From NCBI RefSeq assembly GCF_001650715.1, contig NZ_LWQT01000131.1, positions 62,001 through 126,000 on the forward strand: 64,000 nucleotides of DNA, written 5' to 3'. Positions 55,827 to 64,000 of this stretch are shown here, in pieces; the first letter of the stretch is position 1, and every line of letters begins with the position of its first letter. Made by a program: the position numbers and the translations under genes. Source of the stretch: Paramagnetospirillum marisnigri (lineage in GTDB: Bacteria > Pseudomonadota > Alphaproteobacteria > Rhodospirillales > Magnetospirillaceae). Below the pieces are notes generated by a model, which did no database searches, was not told the DNA's origin, and saw only the letters and a list, made by a program, of their open reading frames with translations.

Positions 55827-56237
55827 ATGGCCGGTTCCGCGATTACCGACTGGGAAATCATCCAGAACACCGATCTGGTGAGTTCCATGATGGACGTCAT
55901 TCCCCATCCGATCTTCTTCAAGGACAAGGATGGGCGCTATCTCGGCTGCAATCAGCAGTTCTGCGCCATGTTGGGGGTCGAACGTGAAAACATCCTGGGA
56001 CGCACGGTGTTCGAAGTGGCGCCATCGGACCTAGCCCAGGTCTATCACGATGCCGACATGAAGCTGATGGCCGAAGGCGGCACCCAACGCTACGCCTCGT
56101 CGGTTCGCTATGGCGACGGTATCGTGCGGCGCGGCGTCTTCTTCAAGGCGGTCTATAACGACACTGCCGGCCATCTGGCCGGGTTGGTCGGCATGTTCTA
56201 CCCGATGGAGTTCCTGCTGGACGTCATCGAGATGTAG
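55827..56237 (+). CDS. Stand-alone PAS domain protein
   Basis: A 136-residue protein consisting of one PAS domain and no output domain. Features are MDVIPHPIFFKDKDGRYLGC, FCAMLGVERENILGRTVFEV and the closing VYNDTAGHLAGLVGMFYPM. Single PAS proteins act as sensors or adaptors for partner kinases. The 265-bp gap to the divergent nifJ is lower in GC and should hold both promoters; no clear FNR-type site was seen there. ATG 55827 gives a complete PAS fold. Confidence 0.85.
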   Translation: MAGSAITDWEIIQNTDLVSSMMDVIPHPIFFKDKDGRYLGCNQQFCAMLGVERENILGRTVFEVAPSDLAQVYHDADMKLMAEGGTQRYASSVRYGDGIVRRGVFFKAVYNDTAGHLAGLVGMFYPMEFLLDVIEM

Positions 56238-56246
56238 GGCTCGGGC

Positions 56247-56390
56247 TCAGGCCGCCTGGAACAGCAGCCCGCGGCGGCGCTGCAGTTCGGTGGTGGCCAG
56301 GCCCCAGATGCGCGACCCCCTGACCCTGGTATCGGCGACGATGCGCTCCACCAGGGACATGGGGATGTTTCGGATCCATTCTTCAAGCAC
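56247..56390 (-). CDS. Possible small protein, 47 residues
   Basis: An open frame with normal GC-rich codon use starting at GTG 56390, with CTGGAG eight bases upstream. It encodes VLEEWIRNIPMSLVERIVAD, then a basic segment (RVRGSRIWGLATTELQRRRG) and LLFQAA. I recognise no family. The frame is open further upstream to 56585, but codon use there is atypical. Its stop lies 9 bases past the converging PAS gene stop. Real expression is uncertain. Confidence 0.35.
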   Translation of the reverse strand: MLEEWIRNIPMSLVERIVADTRVRGSRIWGLATTELQRRRGLLFQAA

Positions 56391-56621
56391 GGCGGCTACT
56401 CCAGTCTGTTTATGCTGCGGTGCACAATCAACATATTGCGGCCTGTTCGGAAAAAGCCACATCCTTTCCGGCAGGGGTCCCATGCTTCCGGCGCAATGGT
56501 CATACCTAAGGTCAGGGCTGTGATTTTTCCTTTGCACATCGTCCCCGAGTCGGTTCAGAGTAGTCCAGTGAACCCCGGACCTCATTGAGGCCGGGATTTT
56601 TTTTGCTCAAGGAGCTGCGCG
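56391..56621 (+). promoter_or_regulatory. Leader region of the giant RTX gene
   Basis: About 230 bases of lower-GC DNA with no convincing open frame. It must hold the promoter and leader of the giant gene. It ends with an intrinsic terminator (56574-56604) that nearly touches the ribosome-binding site AAGGAG at 56609-56614. I found no match to a known riboswitch by eye. Confidence 0.5.
56574..56604 (+). terminator. Intrinsic terminator in the leader of the giant RTX gene
   Basis: CCCGG-A-CCTC pairs with GAGG-CCGGG around an ATT loop (one bulged A), followed at once by eight T (56597-56604). Only four bases separate the T-tract from AAGGAG, which serves the ATG at 56622. Transcription of the giant gene from any upstream promoter has to pass this site. 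Confidence 0.8.
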
Positions 56622-59600
56622 ATGGCCGACCAGAACGACACCAATTCGCCCAATACCGAAAACTCCGGTAGCGGCGAAAATGCCCAACAGGCGTTGGACG
56701 ATCTGACGGTATTGCAGAACGTCGAGAACCAGACGCTCGGCGATACGCGCCTTAATGTGGCCCGGCCGGTGGATGTCAGCGACACCTCGCTCGGCAATCT
56801 GGCCAATGTCCAGCAGGGCTCGCGCAGCGCCCCGCAGGTCCAGGATGTCGGTGCCATCACCGGCGGCGTCAGTGTCGCGCTTGACGTCGCCATCGAAAGC
56901 ACCCAGGGCGGGACCACCAAGCCGGTCGAGTTGGAATCCACGCCGGTGGACACCGTCGAGGAAACTCCGGTGGTCGAAATCGAGGCGCAGTCGGCCAAGC
57001 CGCTGAACGTGCGCGCTTTCGACGATCTGGCCCGCCCGGACGAGACCTTCAAGCCGCAGGAACTGCCCGAGGGGCGCCCGACCGAAGTCGATGCTCCCGA
57101 TGGCGTGGTGACCGGCGGCATCCAGCAGGCCGTGGTCGAGGAAGCCCCGGTCGTCGAGGAAGCCGAGCAGCAGGAGACCATCAACACCGCCCCTGACGCG
57201 CCGGAAATCACCATCGATACCGGCGAGGCCGAGAATGTCAGCCCGGAACTGACCGGGGCTTCTCTCTACTCGCTGGAAGATACCCCTCGCAGCTTCCGTT
57301 TCGGCGTGTCGGCCTCGGATGCCGATGGCGACACCCTGACTTTCGCCATCACCAATCCCGCCCATGGCAGCATCACCCAGAACGCCAGCGGCGAATACAT
57401 CTACAATCTGGAAGGCGACTGGAACGGCACCGATTCCTTCACCGTCACCGTCGATGACGGTAACGGTCATTCGGTGTCGAAGACCTTCTCGGTCAATATC
57501 GAAGGCATGGCCGATGGCGCCACCATCACCTCGGTGGACTCGGTGTTCATCCAGGAAGGCGGCCAGTTCGGTCTCGACCTCAATGTGGTCGACGCCCACT
57601 ATAACGAGGATGTGACCGGGGTCAGCCTGAACGGCGCCCCCATGGGCACCACGCTCACCATCGGTGACGAGGTTATCGCCCAGAACGCCGATGGCAGCTT
57701 CTCCCTGAGCGCCGACCAGGCCAATTCGCCCAACCTGTCCATCAAGCCGCCGGAAGATTTCTGGGGCAAGATCGATCTGGTGGTGGAAGCCACCGCCGTC
57801 GATCATGGTGCCCAACTGGCCGAGCACGCCACCGCCATCACCTCGCGGACCATTTCCATCGAGGTCAATGCTCCGCCGGAAGTGGCTGACCAGCTCGCCA
57901 GCGTGGACCAGGCCTCCACCATCACCGGCACTATCAGCGCGGTGGATCCCGACAGCGAGGCCCTGACCTATCATCTGGTGGATGCCACCGGCCAATTGGT
58001 GGACAGCATCACCAACGAGCACGGCACCATCACCATCGATGCCGATACCGGCCGCTATACCTTCACCGCCAATGACGACACCCGCGCCCTGGCCGCCGGG
58101 GAAAGCATCACCGATCTGTTCGATATCCAGGTCAGCGATGGCGAGGGCGGTGTCACCACCGCCTCGTTCGACGTCACCATCGACGGCGCCAATGATGGGC
58201 CGGAAATCGAGGCCGTGACCCTGGCCGGCGGGGCCGAGGATACCTCCGTCATCATCCGTGCCAGCGACCTGTTGCAGGGCGCTACCGATCTTGATGGCGA
58301 TACCCTGTCGGTGAGCAGTCTCAGCGCCACCCACGGTACTGTTGTGGACAATGGTGACGGCACCTTCACCTTTACCCCCGATGCCAACTACAACGGCGCG
58401 GTTGAGTTCAGCTACACGGTGTCCGATGGTAACGGCGGTACCGCTACCGGTGAAACCAGCATCGATCTGGCGTCGGTCAATGACGGCCCGACCAATGCGG
58501 GCGTCGACCTGGGCGACATGGCCGAGGACGGCTCGATCACCTTCACCCGTGACCAGCTGCTGGCCAATGCGTCGGATATCGACGGCGACACGCTGTCGGT
58601 GAGCAATCTGTCGGTGGCCAATGGCCAGCTGACCGAGAACGCCGACGGCACCTTCACCTTCACCCCCGACGCCAATTTCAACGGCTCGGTCGAGGTGACC
58701 TATACGGTCTCGGACGGCCAGGGCGGCACGGTTGCGGGTTCGGCGACGCTGGACGTCAACGCGGTCAATGACGGCCCGACGGTGTCCGGTGACGTCAGCC
58801 TGGGCGCGGGCACCGAGGATCGCTCGGTGACCATCAATGCCCGCGACCTGCTGGGCAATGCCAGCGACGTGGACGGTGATACCCTGTCGGTGAGCGGCCT
58901 GAGCGCCAGCCACGGCACCATCACCGACAATGGCGACGGCACCTTCACCTTCACCCCCGAGGCCAATTACAGCGGCGGCATCGACCTCAGCTACACCGTG
59001 TCCGACGGCCAGGGCGGTTCCACATCGGCCAGCGCCAGTTTCGATCTGGCGGCGGATGCCGATGCGCCCATCCTGTCGGCGTCGAACATCAGTGTTGATC
59101 TCGGCGCGGGCCAGGCCCAGACGCTGAGCGGCACCGCCAATGCCGATACCATTTCCGGCGGTTCCGGCAATGACGTGATCAATGGTGGCGCGGGCAACGA
59201 CGTCATCTATGGCGATGGCACCGGGACTGTCACGGTTCCGCTCAACATCTCCGACCGTTTGACCGATACCGATGGCTCGGAAAGCCTGAGCAGTGTCACC
59301 ATCAGCGGCTTGCCCGCCGGGGCGACCCTGTCGGCCGGAACCCAGAATGCCGATGGCAGCTGGACTTTGTCCTCCGACCAGCTGAGCGGTCTGACCGTGA
59401 CCAGCACCGAGGGCAGCAATCTGCACCTGACGGTGAGCGCGGGTTCGGTGGAAGCCTCCAACGGCGACACCGCGACCACCACCACCAGCTTCGACGTGAC
59501 CTTCACCGGCACGGCGGCGGGCAACGACACCCTGTCGGGTGGCGCGGGCTCCGACCTGCTGGACGGCGGCGCGGGCAACGACGTGCTGAACTTCTCGGCC

Positions 59601-62600
59601 GATGGGTCCTGGAGCGGCGGCTTCGTCGCCAAGAATGTCGGCGACATGCAGCATGGCGGCACTAACGAGACCTTCGCCATCGCGGGCGACAATCAGAGCC
59701 AGGACGTGTTCCGCGGCGGCGCCGGTACCGACACCATCGTCATGGGATCGGGCAATGACGCCCTGTTCCTGGATGACGGCTACAGCGCCTCGCCGACCGG
59801 CGGCGCCCGCATCGACGGCATCGAAAGCATCAATGCCGGTGACGGCAACGACGTGGTCGATCTGACCTCCAACCGCTACGCGGTGGGCGACACCGCCATC
59901 GATGGCGGTTCGGGCAACGACGTGCTGATGGCCAGCCAGGGCAACGACGTCATCGATGGCGGCAGCGGCAACGACTACCTGTACGGCGCGTCGGGCAACG
60001 ACACCCTGCGCGGCGGCGAGGGTGCCGATACCCTCAACGGCGGTTGGGGCAACGACGTGATCGACGGCGGCGCCGGAAATGATACCGGCGTGTTCGTGGC
60101 CGGTCAGGGCGGAAGCGACGTCTATGACGGCGGTTCGGGCACCGACACCTTCAAGGTGCAGTTGACCGCGGCCCAGTATACCCCGGCGGTCCATGCCGAG
60201 TTGCAGCAGTTCGAGGCCTTTGTCGCCAATCCGGCCAATCAGGGCCAGAGCTTCCACTTCAACACCCTTGGCGTCGATGCCAAGAATTGGGAAGGCGTCA
60301 AGGTCGTGGTGGATGGCCGCGAGGTCAACCTGGAGAACGCGCCGACCATCACCAATGCGCCGTCTTCGACCACCGACGAGGATCACACCAAGAGCGCGAC
60401 CATCACGGCGGCCGATAGCGATCCGGGCGACACCGTCACCTATTCGCTGGTGGACGCGGCGGGCAACAAGGTTTCCAGCCTGACCACCGAGCACGGCACG
60501 GTCAGCCTGAACGCCACCACTGGCGAATACACCTTCACCCCCAATGCCGATGCCCAGCATATGGGCGTGGGCGCTTCCGTCACCGACAGCTTCAAGGTTG
60601 TGGCCACCGATAATCACGGCGTGTCCAGCGCGGCCTCCACCGTGGGCGTCACCATCACCGGCAGCAATGACGGCCCGACCGTGACTCTGGCGGGCGGCTC
60701 TGGGACCGAGGATCGTGTGGTGACCGGTACGGTCTCCGGCCACGACATCGATACCGGCGATACCATGGCCTATCACGTTTCCGGCGGTGTGGCCGATGGC
60801 CAGGGCAACGAGGTGCTGACCACGGACCATGGCACCGTCAGCCTGAACACCAGCACGGGTGAGTACACTTTCACCCCCGATGCCAATTGGTCTGGCAATG
60901 ACAGCTTCAGCGTCACCGTCTCGGACGGCCATGGCGGCAGCGTTACCCAGGCGGTCAACCTGAATGTGGACGCGGTGGCCGACGCCCCCGAACTCAGCCT
61001 GGAACTGGGGACCGGTTCGTCGGTGACTCTGCCGGGCGAGACGACGGAAGTGACCATCACCTCCGCCAACATGCTGGCCGGGGATAGCGGATTCTCGGTG
61101 TCGGCGCTCAAACTGGACGGTTCGGCCGGAAACCTTTCGAGCAACCAATATGGCTTCGGTGTCGCTGGTGGCGCCTCGGGCGATTCCGCTGAACTGGGCC
61201 AGTCGCGCGGCAGTTCCGAGAAGATCGTGGTCGAATTCGACAACGATGTCTCGTCTGCCGATGTCTCGTTCGGTTGGCTGGCGAGCAACGAGCAGGCCCA
61301 TTACGACCTGTACAAGGACGGCGTGAAGGTGGGCGAGGGGACGGTGAGCGGCATCACCGACAGGGTCGATCCGACCATCAGCGTCAGCCCCACCAATGGC
61401 GGCAGCTTCGATCAGATCGTTTTCTCGGCGCCCAGCGGCGGCGACAACGACTACATGATCAACTCCATCAGCTTCCAGGAAGCCGAGCCCGGCGACCGGG
61501 TCGTCGACTATCCGCTGAATGTTACGGCCAGTCTGACCGATGCCGATGGCTCTGAGAGCCTGGCGGTCAGCCTGAACGGCCTGCCCGAGGGCGCGATCAT
61601 CATGGACGCTCTTGGCAATGTGGTCGGGACGGATGCCGGCGATGGCACCTGGTCGCTGCCTGGCGGTCAACTCGACGGACTGACCCTGCGGGTGCCTGCC
61701 GATAGCGAAGGCTTCACCCTGGGCGCCACCGCGACTTCGACCGAATCCAGCAACCAAGCGTCGGCCTCGACCTCGGTCAGCGTCACCGTGGAAAGTCATA
61801 ACAATGATCCGACGGTAACCCTTGAGGGCGGAACCGGCACCGAGGACAACGCGGTGACCGGCCAGGTGGTCGGCGCCGATATCGATGTCGGCGATACCCT
61901 GGGCTTCCATGTGGATGGTGGCGTCTCGGATGGACAGGGCAACGAGCTTCTGACCACCGACCACGGCACTGTCAGCCTGAACACCAGCACGGGCGAGTAC
62001 ACCTTCACTCCCAATGCCAACTGGTCGGGCGATGACAGCTTCAGCGTCACCGTTTCGGACGGCAACGGCGGCAGCGTCACCCAGAGCGTCGACGTGCATG
62101 TGGATGCGGTGGCCGATCAGGCCAGTGTTTCCGTCGCCATCGGCGACGGCACCGTCGAGCCGGGCGGCAGCTTCACCGTCACCAACCATGACGGCGAGGC
62201 CGGGTATCACAATACCTACGGCTATTACGTCATGGACGATAATGGCAACCCGGTCAGCGGCGAGGTCATCTGGAAGGATGTCCATGACACCAACGGCCAG
62301 TCGGTGACCATCGAAGGCGTCGATCCCGACCAGGTGGGCTTCTTCATCATCCCCAATGGCGACCAGAACGGCTCGATCCGTGACGGTTCCGACATTAGCT
62401 TCTCCAAGGATGCCTCGGGTAATTGGCAGGTTTTGGACGGCAACGGACGTGCCTTGTCGGGCACCGGCACCAAGGTTCTGTTCGACAATCCGGCGCTGAA
62501 TTCCGATCGCCTGACCCATATGGAAGACACCAGCAAGGATGGTGGCAACCAGAACTGGGAAGACCTGAACGGCGGCGGCGACCGCGACTACAACGATCTC

Positions 62601-64000
62601 AACATGTCGGTGAGCTGGAACGAGGCCGAACCGACCTCGACCCATCCGCTGACCGTGTCGGCCAACTTCCCCGACATGGACGGCTCGGAAGGCCACACCG
62701 TCACCATCAGCGGCCTGCCGGAAGGTGCGGTGCTGATGCAGGACGGCGTGGTCCTGACCCCGGGCGCCGATGGCAGCTACGCGCTTGATCCCACCGATCT
62801 GGCGGGTCTGACCGTCACCACGCCCGCCGGGTTCAGCGGCGAACTGAGCGTCGATGTCACCGCCACCGCGGCGGACGGCAGCTCCATCGCCAGTTCCTCG
62901 GCCAGTGCCGAGGTGACCCTGGATCTCGGCAATGACGGCCCCGATGCCGGTGCGGCCGAGAGCGTGACCACCAACAAGAACGTCACGGTCAGCGGCGAGG
63001 TGGAAGCCACCGACACCGATGGTGACCAGCTCAACTTCAGCCTGGCCACCGGTAATGACGGTCCGCAGCATGGCAGTGTCGTGCTGCAGCCCGATGGCAG
63101 CTTCACCTATACCCCGTCCACCAACTTCGTCGGCACCGACAGCTTCAAGGTGGTGATCGATGACGGTCATGGCGGCAGCACCGTCGAGACCGTCAGCGTC
63201 ACCGTGGCCTCGCCCAATGCGGCGCCGGTGATCGATCTGGCCAACACCACCACCTCGGTGAGCATCGACACCTATACGGGTGACGGCAGCGCCGAAGGCG
63301 ACGTGGACGCCACCGACGCCAATGTCGGCGACGCTGTCAGCTATCATCTGGTCGACGCGGCCGGTCATCAGGTGGACAGCCTGACCACCGCCCACGGCAC
63401 CGTGACCATCGACAGCGCCACCGGCGAATACGTCTTCACGCCCGCCGAGGGAACCTCGCTGGGCGCTGGGCAGAGCGTGGTGGACACCTTCTCCGTCGTG
63501 GCCGTGGACAACCATGGCGCCACCTCGACCCCGGCCGAAGTGTCGGTGCGGGTGACCAATAGCGATATCGGACCGGTGGCCACCGATGACTCCGCCATCG
63601 ATACCGTGGCGCAGGGCGCGGCCCTGTCCGTCGATATCGGCACTGTGAACGTCATCGAGGGCACTCCCGCGGAAGCGACTGGCTGGGATGGGCTGGATGC
63701 CATGGGCGATCCGACCACGGCCGCCGCGACCACGACCTATGGCAGTGATCTCAACTCGGCCCTCAATTTCAATGGCAACACCACCGACCTTGTCAGCGTC
63801 GGCCGTGACAACAATTCCAGCATCAGCACCGGCAACGGTGATGATCAGGTCACCATCGGCCGCAACGTCAATGCCAAGCTCGATCTGGGCAACGGCAACA
63901 ATGCCCTGGATGTCGTTGATGATGTCAACGCCTCGGTCTCCGCCGGTTCCGGCAATGATACCGTGCGGGTGGGGGATGACCTGAACGCCAGGATCGATCT
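56622..64000 (+). CDS. Giant RTX / cadherin-like / VCBS / DUF4114 repeat protein (3' partial)
   Basis: An open frame of at least 2459 codons running off the right edge; no stop in the window. The N-terminal about 190 residues are acidic and disordered, with no signal peptide. Cadherin-like and VCBS-type repeats follow (e.g. DGDTLSVSxLS...GTFTFTPxAN...YTVSDGxGG, about residues 217-810). RTX nonapeptides lie around 840-865, 970-990 and 1095-1180 (GGSGNDVINGGAGND). More VCBS repeats follow, then a DUF4114-like domain (about 1850-2000, ending DLNGGGDRDYNDLNMSV), further repeats, and an Asn/Gly/Asp-rich beta-roll-like stretch at the edge. It is a calcium-binding surface or secreted adhesin by family inference, and a likely type I secretion cargo. 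ATG 56622 has AAGGAG upstream. Confidence 0.9.
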   Translation, partial: MADQNDTNSPNTENSGSGENAQQALDDLTVLQNVENQTLGDTRLNVARPVDVSDTSLGNLANVQQGSRSAPQVQDVGAITGGVSVALDVAIESTQGGTTKPVELESTPVDTVEETPVVEIEAQSAKPLNVRAFDDLARPDETFKPQELPEGRPTEVDAPDGVVTGGIQQAVVEEAPVVEEAEQQETINTAPDAPEITIDTGEAENVSPELTGASLYSLEDTPRSFRFGVSASDADGDTLTFAITNPAHGSITQNASGEYIYNLEGDWNGTDSFTVTVDDGNGHSVSKTFSVNIEGMADGATITSVDSVFIQEGGQFGLDLNVVDAHYNEDVTGVSLNGAPMGTTLTIGDEVIAQNADGSFSLSADQANSPNLSIKPPEDFWGKIDLVVEATAVDHGAQLAEHATAITSRTISIEVNAPPEVADQLASVDQASTITGTISAVDPDSEALTYHLVDATGQLVDSITNEHGTITIDADTGRYTFTANDDTRALAAGESITDLFDIQVSDGEGGVTTASFDVTIDGANDGPEIEAVTLAGGAEDTSVIIRASDLLQGATDLDGDTLSVSSLSATHGTVVDNGDGTFTFTPDANYNGAVEFSYTVSDGNGGTATGETSIDLASVNDGPTNAGVDLGDMAEDGSITFTRDQLLANASDIDGDTLSVSNLSVANGQLTENADGTFTFTPDANFNGSVEVTYTVSDGQGGTVAGSATLDVNAVNDGPTVSGDVSLGAGTEDRSVTINARDLLGNASDVDGDTLSVSGLSASHGTITDNGDGTFTFTPEANYSGGIDLSYTVSDGQGGSTSASASFDLAADADAPILSASNISVDLGAGQAQTLSGTANADTISGGSGNDVINGGAGNDVIYGDGTGTVTVPLNISDRLTDTDGSESLSSVTISGLPAGATLSAGTQNADGSWTLSSDQLSGLTVTSTEGSNLHLTVSAGSVEASNGDTATTTTSFDVTFTGTAAGNDTLSGGAGSDLLDGGAGNDVLNFSADGSWSGGFVAKNVGDMQHGGTNETFAIAGDNQSQDVFRGGAGTDTIVMGSGNDALFLDDGYSASPTGGARIDGIESINAGDGNDVVDLTSNRYAVGDTAIDGGSGNDVLMASQGNDVIDGGSGNDYLYGASGNDTLRGGEGADTLNGGWGNDVIDGGAGNDTGVFVAGQGGSDVYDGGSGTDTFKVQLTAAQYTPAVHAELQQFEAFVANPANQGQSFHFNTLGVDAKNWEGVKVVVDGREVNLENAPTITNAPSSTTDEDHTKSATITAADSDPGDTVTYSLVDAAGNKVSSLTTEHGTVSLNATTGEYTFTPNADAQHMGVGASVTDSFKVVATDNHGVSSAASTVGVTITGSNDGPTVTLAGGSGTEDRVVTGTVSGHDIDTGDTMAYHVSGGVADGQGNEVLTTDHGTVSLNTSTGEYTFTPDANWSGNDSFSVTVSDGHGGSVTQAVNLNVDAVADAPELSLELGTGSSVTLPGETTEVTITSANMLAGDSGFSVSALKLDGSAGNLSSNQYGFGVAGGASGDSAELGQSRGSSEKIVVEFDNDVSSADVSFGWLASNEQAHYDLYKDGVKVGEGTVSGITDRVDPTISVSPTNGGSFDQIVFSAPSGGDNDYMINSISFQEAEPGDRVVDYPLNVTASLTDADGSESLAVSLNGLPEGAIIMDALGNVVGTDAGDGTWSLPGGQLDGLTLRVPADSEGFTLGATATSTESSNQASASTSVSVTVESHNNDPTVTLEGGTGTEDNAVTGQVVGADIDVGDTLGFHVDGGVSDGQGNELLTTDHGTVSLNTSTGEYTFTPNANWSGDDSFSVTVSDGNGGSVTQSVDVHVDAVADQASVSVAIGDGTVEPGGSFTVTNHDGEAGYHNTYGYYVMDDNGNPVSGEVIWKDVHDTNGQSVTIEGVDPDQVGFFIIPNGDQNGSIRDGSDISFSKDASGNWQVLDGNGRALSGTGTKVLFDNPALNSDRLTHMEDTSKDGGNQNWEDLNGGGDRDYNDLNMSVSWNEAEPTSTHPLTVSANFPDMDGSEGHTVTISGLPEGAVLMQDGVVLTPGADGSYALDPTDLAGLTVTTPAGFSGELSVDVTATAADGSSIASSSASAEVTLDLGNDGPDAGAAESVTTNKNVTVSGEVEATDTDGDQLNFSLATGNDGPQHGSVVLQPDGSFTYTPSTNFVGTDSFKVVIDDGHGGSTVETVSVTVASPNAAPVIDLANTTTSVSIDTYTGDGSAEGDVDATDANVGDAVSYHLVDAAGHQVDSLTTAHGTVTIDSATGEYVFTPAEGTSLGAGQSVVDTFSVVAVDNHGATSTPAEVSVRVTNSDIGPVATDDSAIDTVAQGAALSVDIGTVNVIEGTPAEATGWDGLDAMGDPTTAAATTTYGSDLNSALNFNGNTTDLVSVGRDNNSSISTGNGDDQVTIGRNVNAKLDLGNGNNALDVVDDVNASVSAGSGNDTVRVGDDLNARID
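58293..59060 (+). repeat. Three tandem cadherin-like repeats, 96-97 residues each
   Basis: The motif DGDTLSVS starts at 58293, 58581 and 58872, spacings of 288 and 291 bp (96 and 97 codons). The intervening sequence is conserved (NGDGTFTFTP, YTVSDGxGG). These are in-gene tandem duplications. Confidence 0.85.
59905..60160 (+). repeat. RTX nonapeptide block
   Basis: Consecutive GGxGxDxLx-type repeats (GGSGNDVLMASQGNDVIDGG, then SGNDYLYGASGNDTLRGG, and so on) that form a calcium-bound parallel beta-roll. Smaller blocks occur at 59146-59215 and 59530-59595. Confidence 0.85.
60678..61002 (+). repeat. In-gene duplicated VCBS-like unit, copy 1
   Basis: Encodes a unit of about 108 residues (from VTLAGGSGTEDRVVTGTV to VDAVADAPEL). 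The unit reappears at 61815-62130 with high identity at both protein and DNA level, for example LTTDHGTVSLNTSTGEYTFT in both copies. Confidence 0.85.
61815..62130 (+). repeat. In-gene duplicated VCBS-like unit, copy 2
   Basis: Second copy of the unit at 60678-61002 (from VTLEGGTGTEDNAVTGQV to VDAVADQASV). The copies are about 1.1 kb apart, and most differences are at third codon positions. Confidence 0.85.

Noticed and set aside
56391-56573. c-di-GMP (GEMM) riboswitch in the leader of the giant gene
   Set aside because: The leader ends in an intrinsic terminator, but I could not find the conserved GEMM core; only the regulatory inference is kept.
56607-63515. A 2302-codon open frame on the minus strand opposite the giant repeat gene
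   Set aside because: The plus strand encodes clear RTX, VCBS and DUF4114 motifs with a good ribosome-binding site. The minus frame is a Gly/His/Ala/Arg-rich mirror produced by the GC-rich repeats and codon bias, with no recognisable domain.

Overview
This window is high-GC DNA with dense, tightly packed genes, many ATGA overlaps and a classic alphaproteobacterial gene set. That set includes a circularly permuted two-piece tmRNA, an alphaproteobacterial-type SspB adaptor, groESL behind a CIRCE element, a separate rpoH and a TRAP transporter. The mix of pyruvate:flavodoxin oxidoreductase (nifJ), class I fumarase, many sensory kinases, a chemoreceptor and several c-di-GMP proteins fits a motile, microaerobic Rhodospirillales bacterium. 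A Magnetospirillum/Paramagnetospirillum relative is my best guess. This is inferred from gene content and protein similarity recalled from memory, not from a search. I saw no rRNA, tRNA, IS element, prophage or CRISPR array.

Layout: 1-2.2 kb holds the end of a BamB-like beta-propeller gene and der. 2.3-4.3 kb (minus) is a TRAP transporter pair dctQM. 4.4-7.4 kb holds a YgiQ-type radical SAM enzyme, an AlgH/YqgE protein and an NTF2-like protein. 7.4-10.6 kb (minus) holds aroC, fabI, a CBS-domain protein and a small exported protein. 10.8-14.5 kb holds a rhodanese, a membrane-anchored unknown and a REC-PAS-PAS histidine kinase, whose 3' end overlaps rpoH (minus). 15.4-16.1 kb is a long intergenic region with a tandem cluster of large palindromes. 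16.1-20 kb holds a CoxG-like protein, a TetR regulator, a 7TM histidine kinase and a DUF983 protein. 20-27 kb is a signalling stretch: a degenerate Hpt/receiver protein, a 4xCBS-PAS-GGDEF-EAL protein, an MFS transporter and a coiled-coil membrane protein overlapping an HD-GYP gene. 26.9-27.5 kb is a frameshifted PaiB-like gene.

27.6-33.5 kb holds prfB, a Tim44-like protein, a toxin-antitoxin-TfoX operon (minus), fumA (minus), sspB (minus) and the tmRNA gene ssrA (minus, absent from protein-only annotation). 33.6-39.5 kb (plus) holds the overlapping thyA-folA-sppA-SDR operon and then CIRCE-groES-groEL. 39.6-45.6 kb holds an MgtE_N/CorA-like transporter (minus), coaBC-dut-Rrf2, cysK with a perfect operator-like palindrome, moeB and a DsrE-family protein. 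45.6-49 kb (minus) is a type I secretion adaptor/ABC pair, divergent from a chemoreceptor. 50.9-55.6 kb (minus) holds panE and nifJ. 55.8-64 kb holds a PAS protein, a possible 47-residue protein, and the first 2459 codons of a giant RTX/cadherin-like/VCBS/DUF4114 protein that runs off the window.

How the parts fit: the giant repeat protein has no N-terminal signal peptide and carries RTX nonapeptides, so it is a plausible cargo of a type I secretion system such as the one at 45.6-49 kb. The c-di-GMP genes could control its production, but that link is inference. tmRNA tagging and its ClpXP adaptor SspB sit side by side, next to heat-shock genes in the wider window. The two features most worth following are the tandem hairpin cluster at 15.64-15.92 kb, and the intrinsic terminator lodged directly against the ribosome-binding site of the giant gene.
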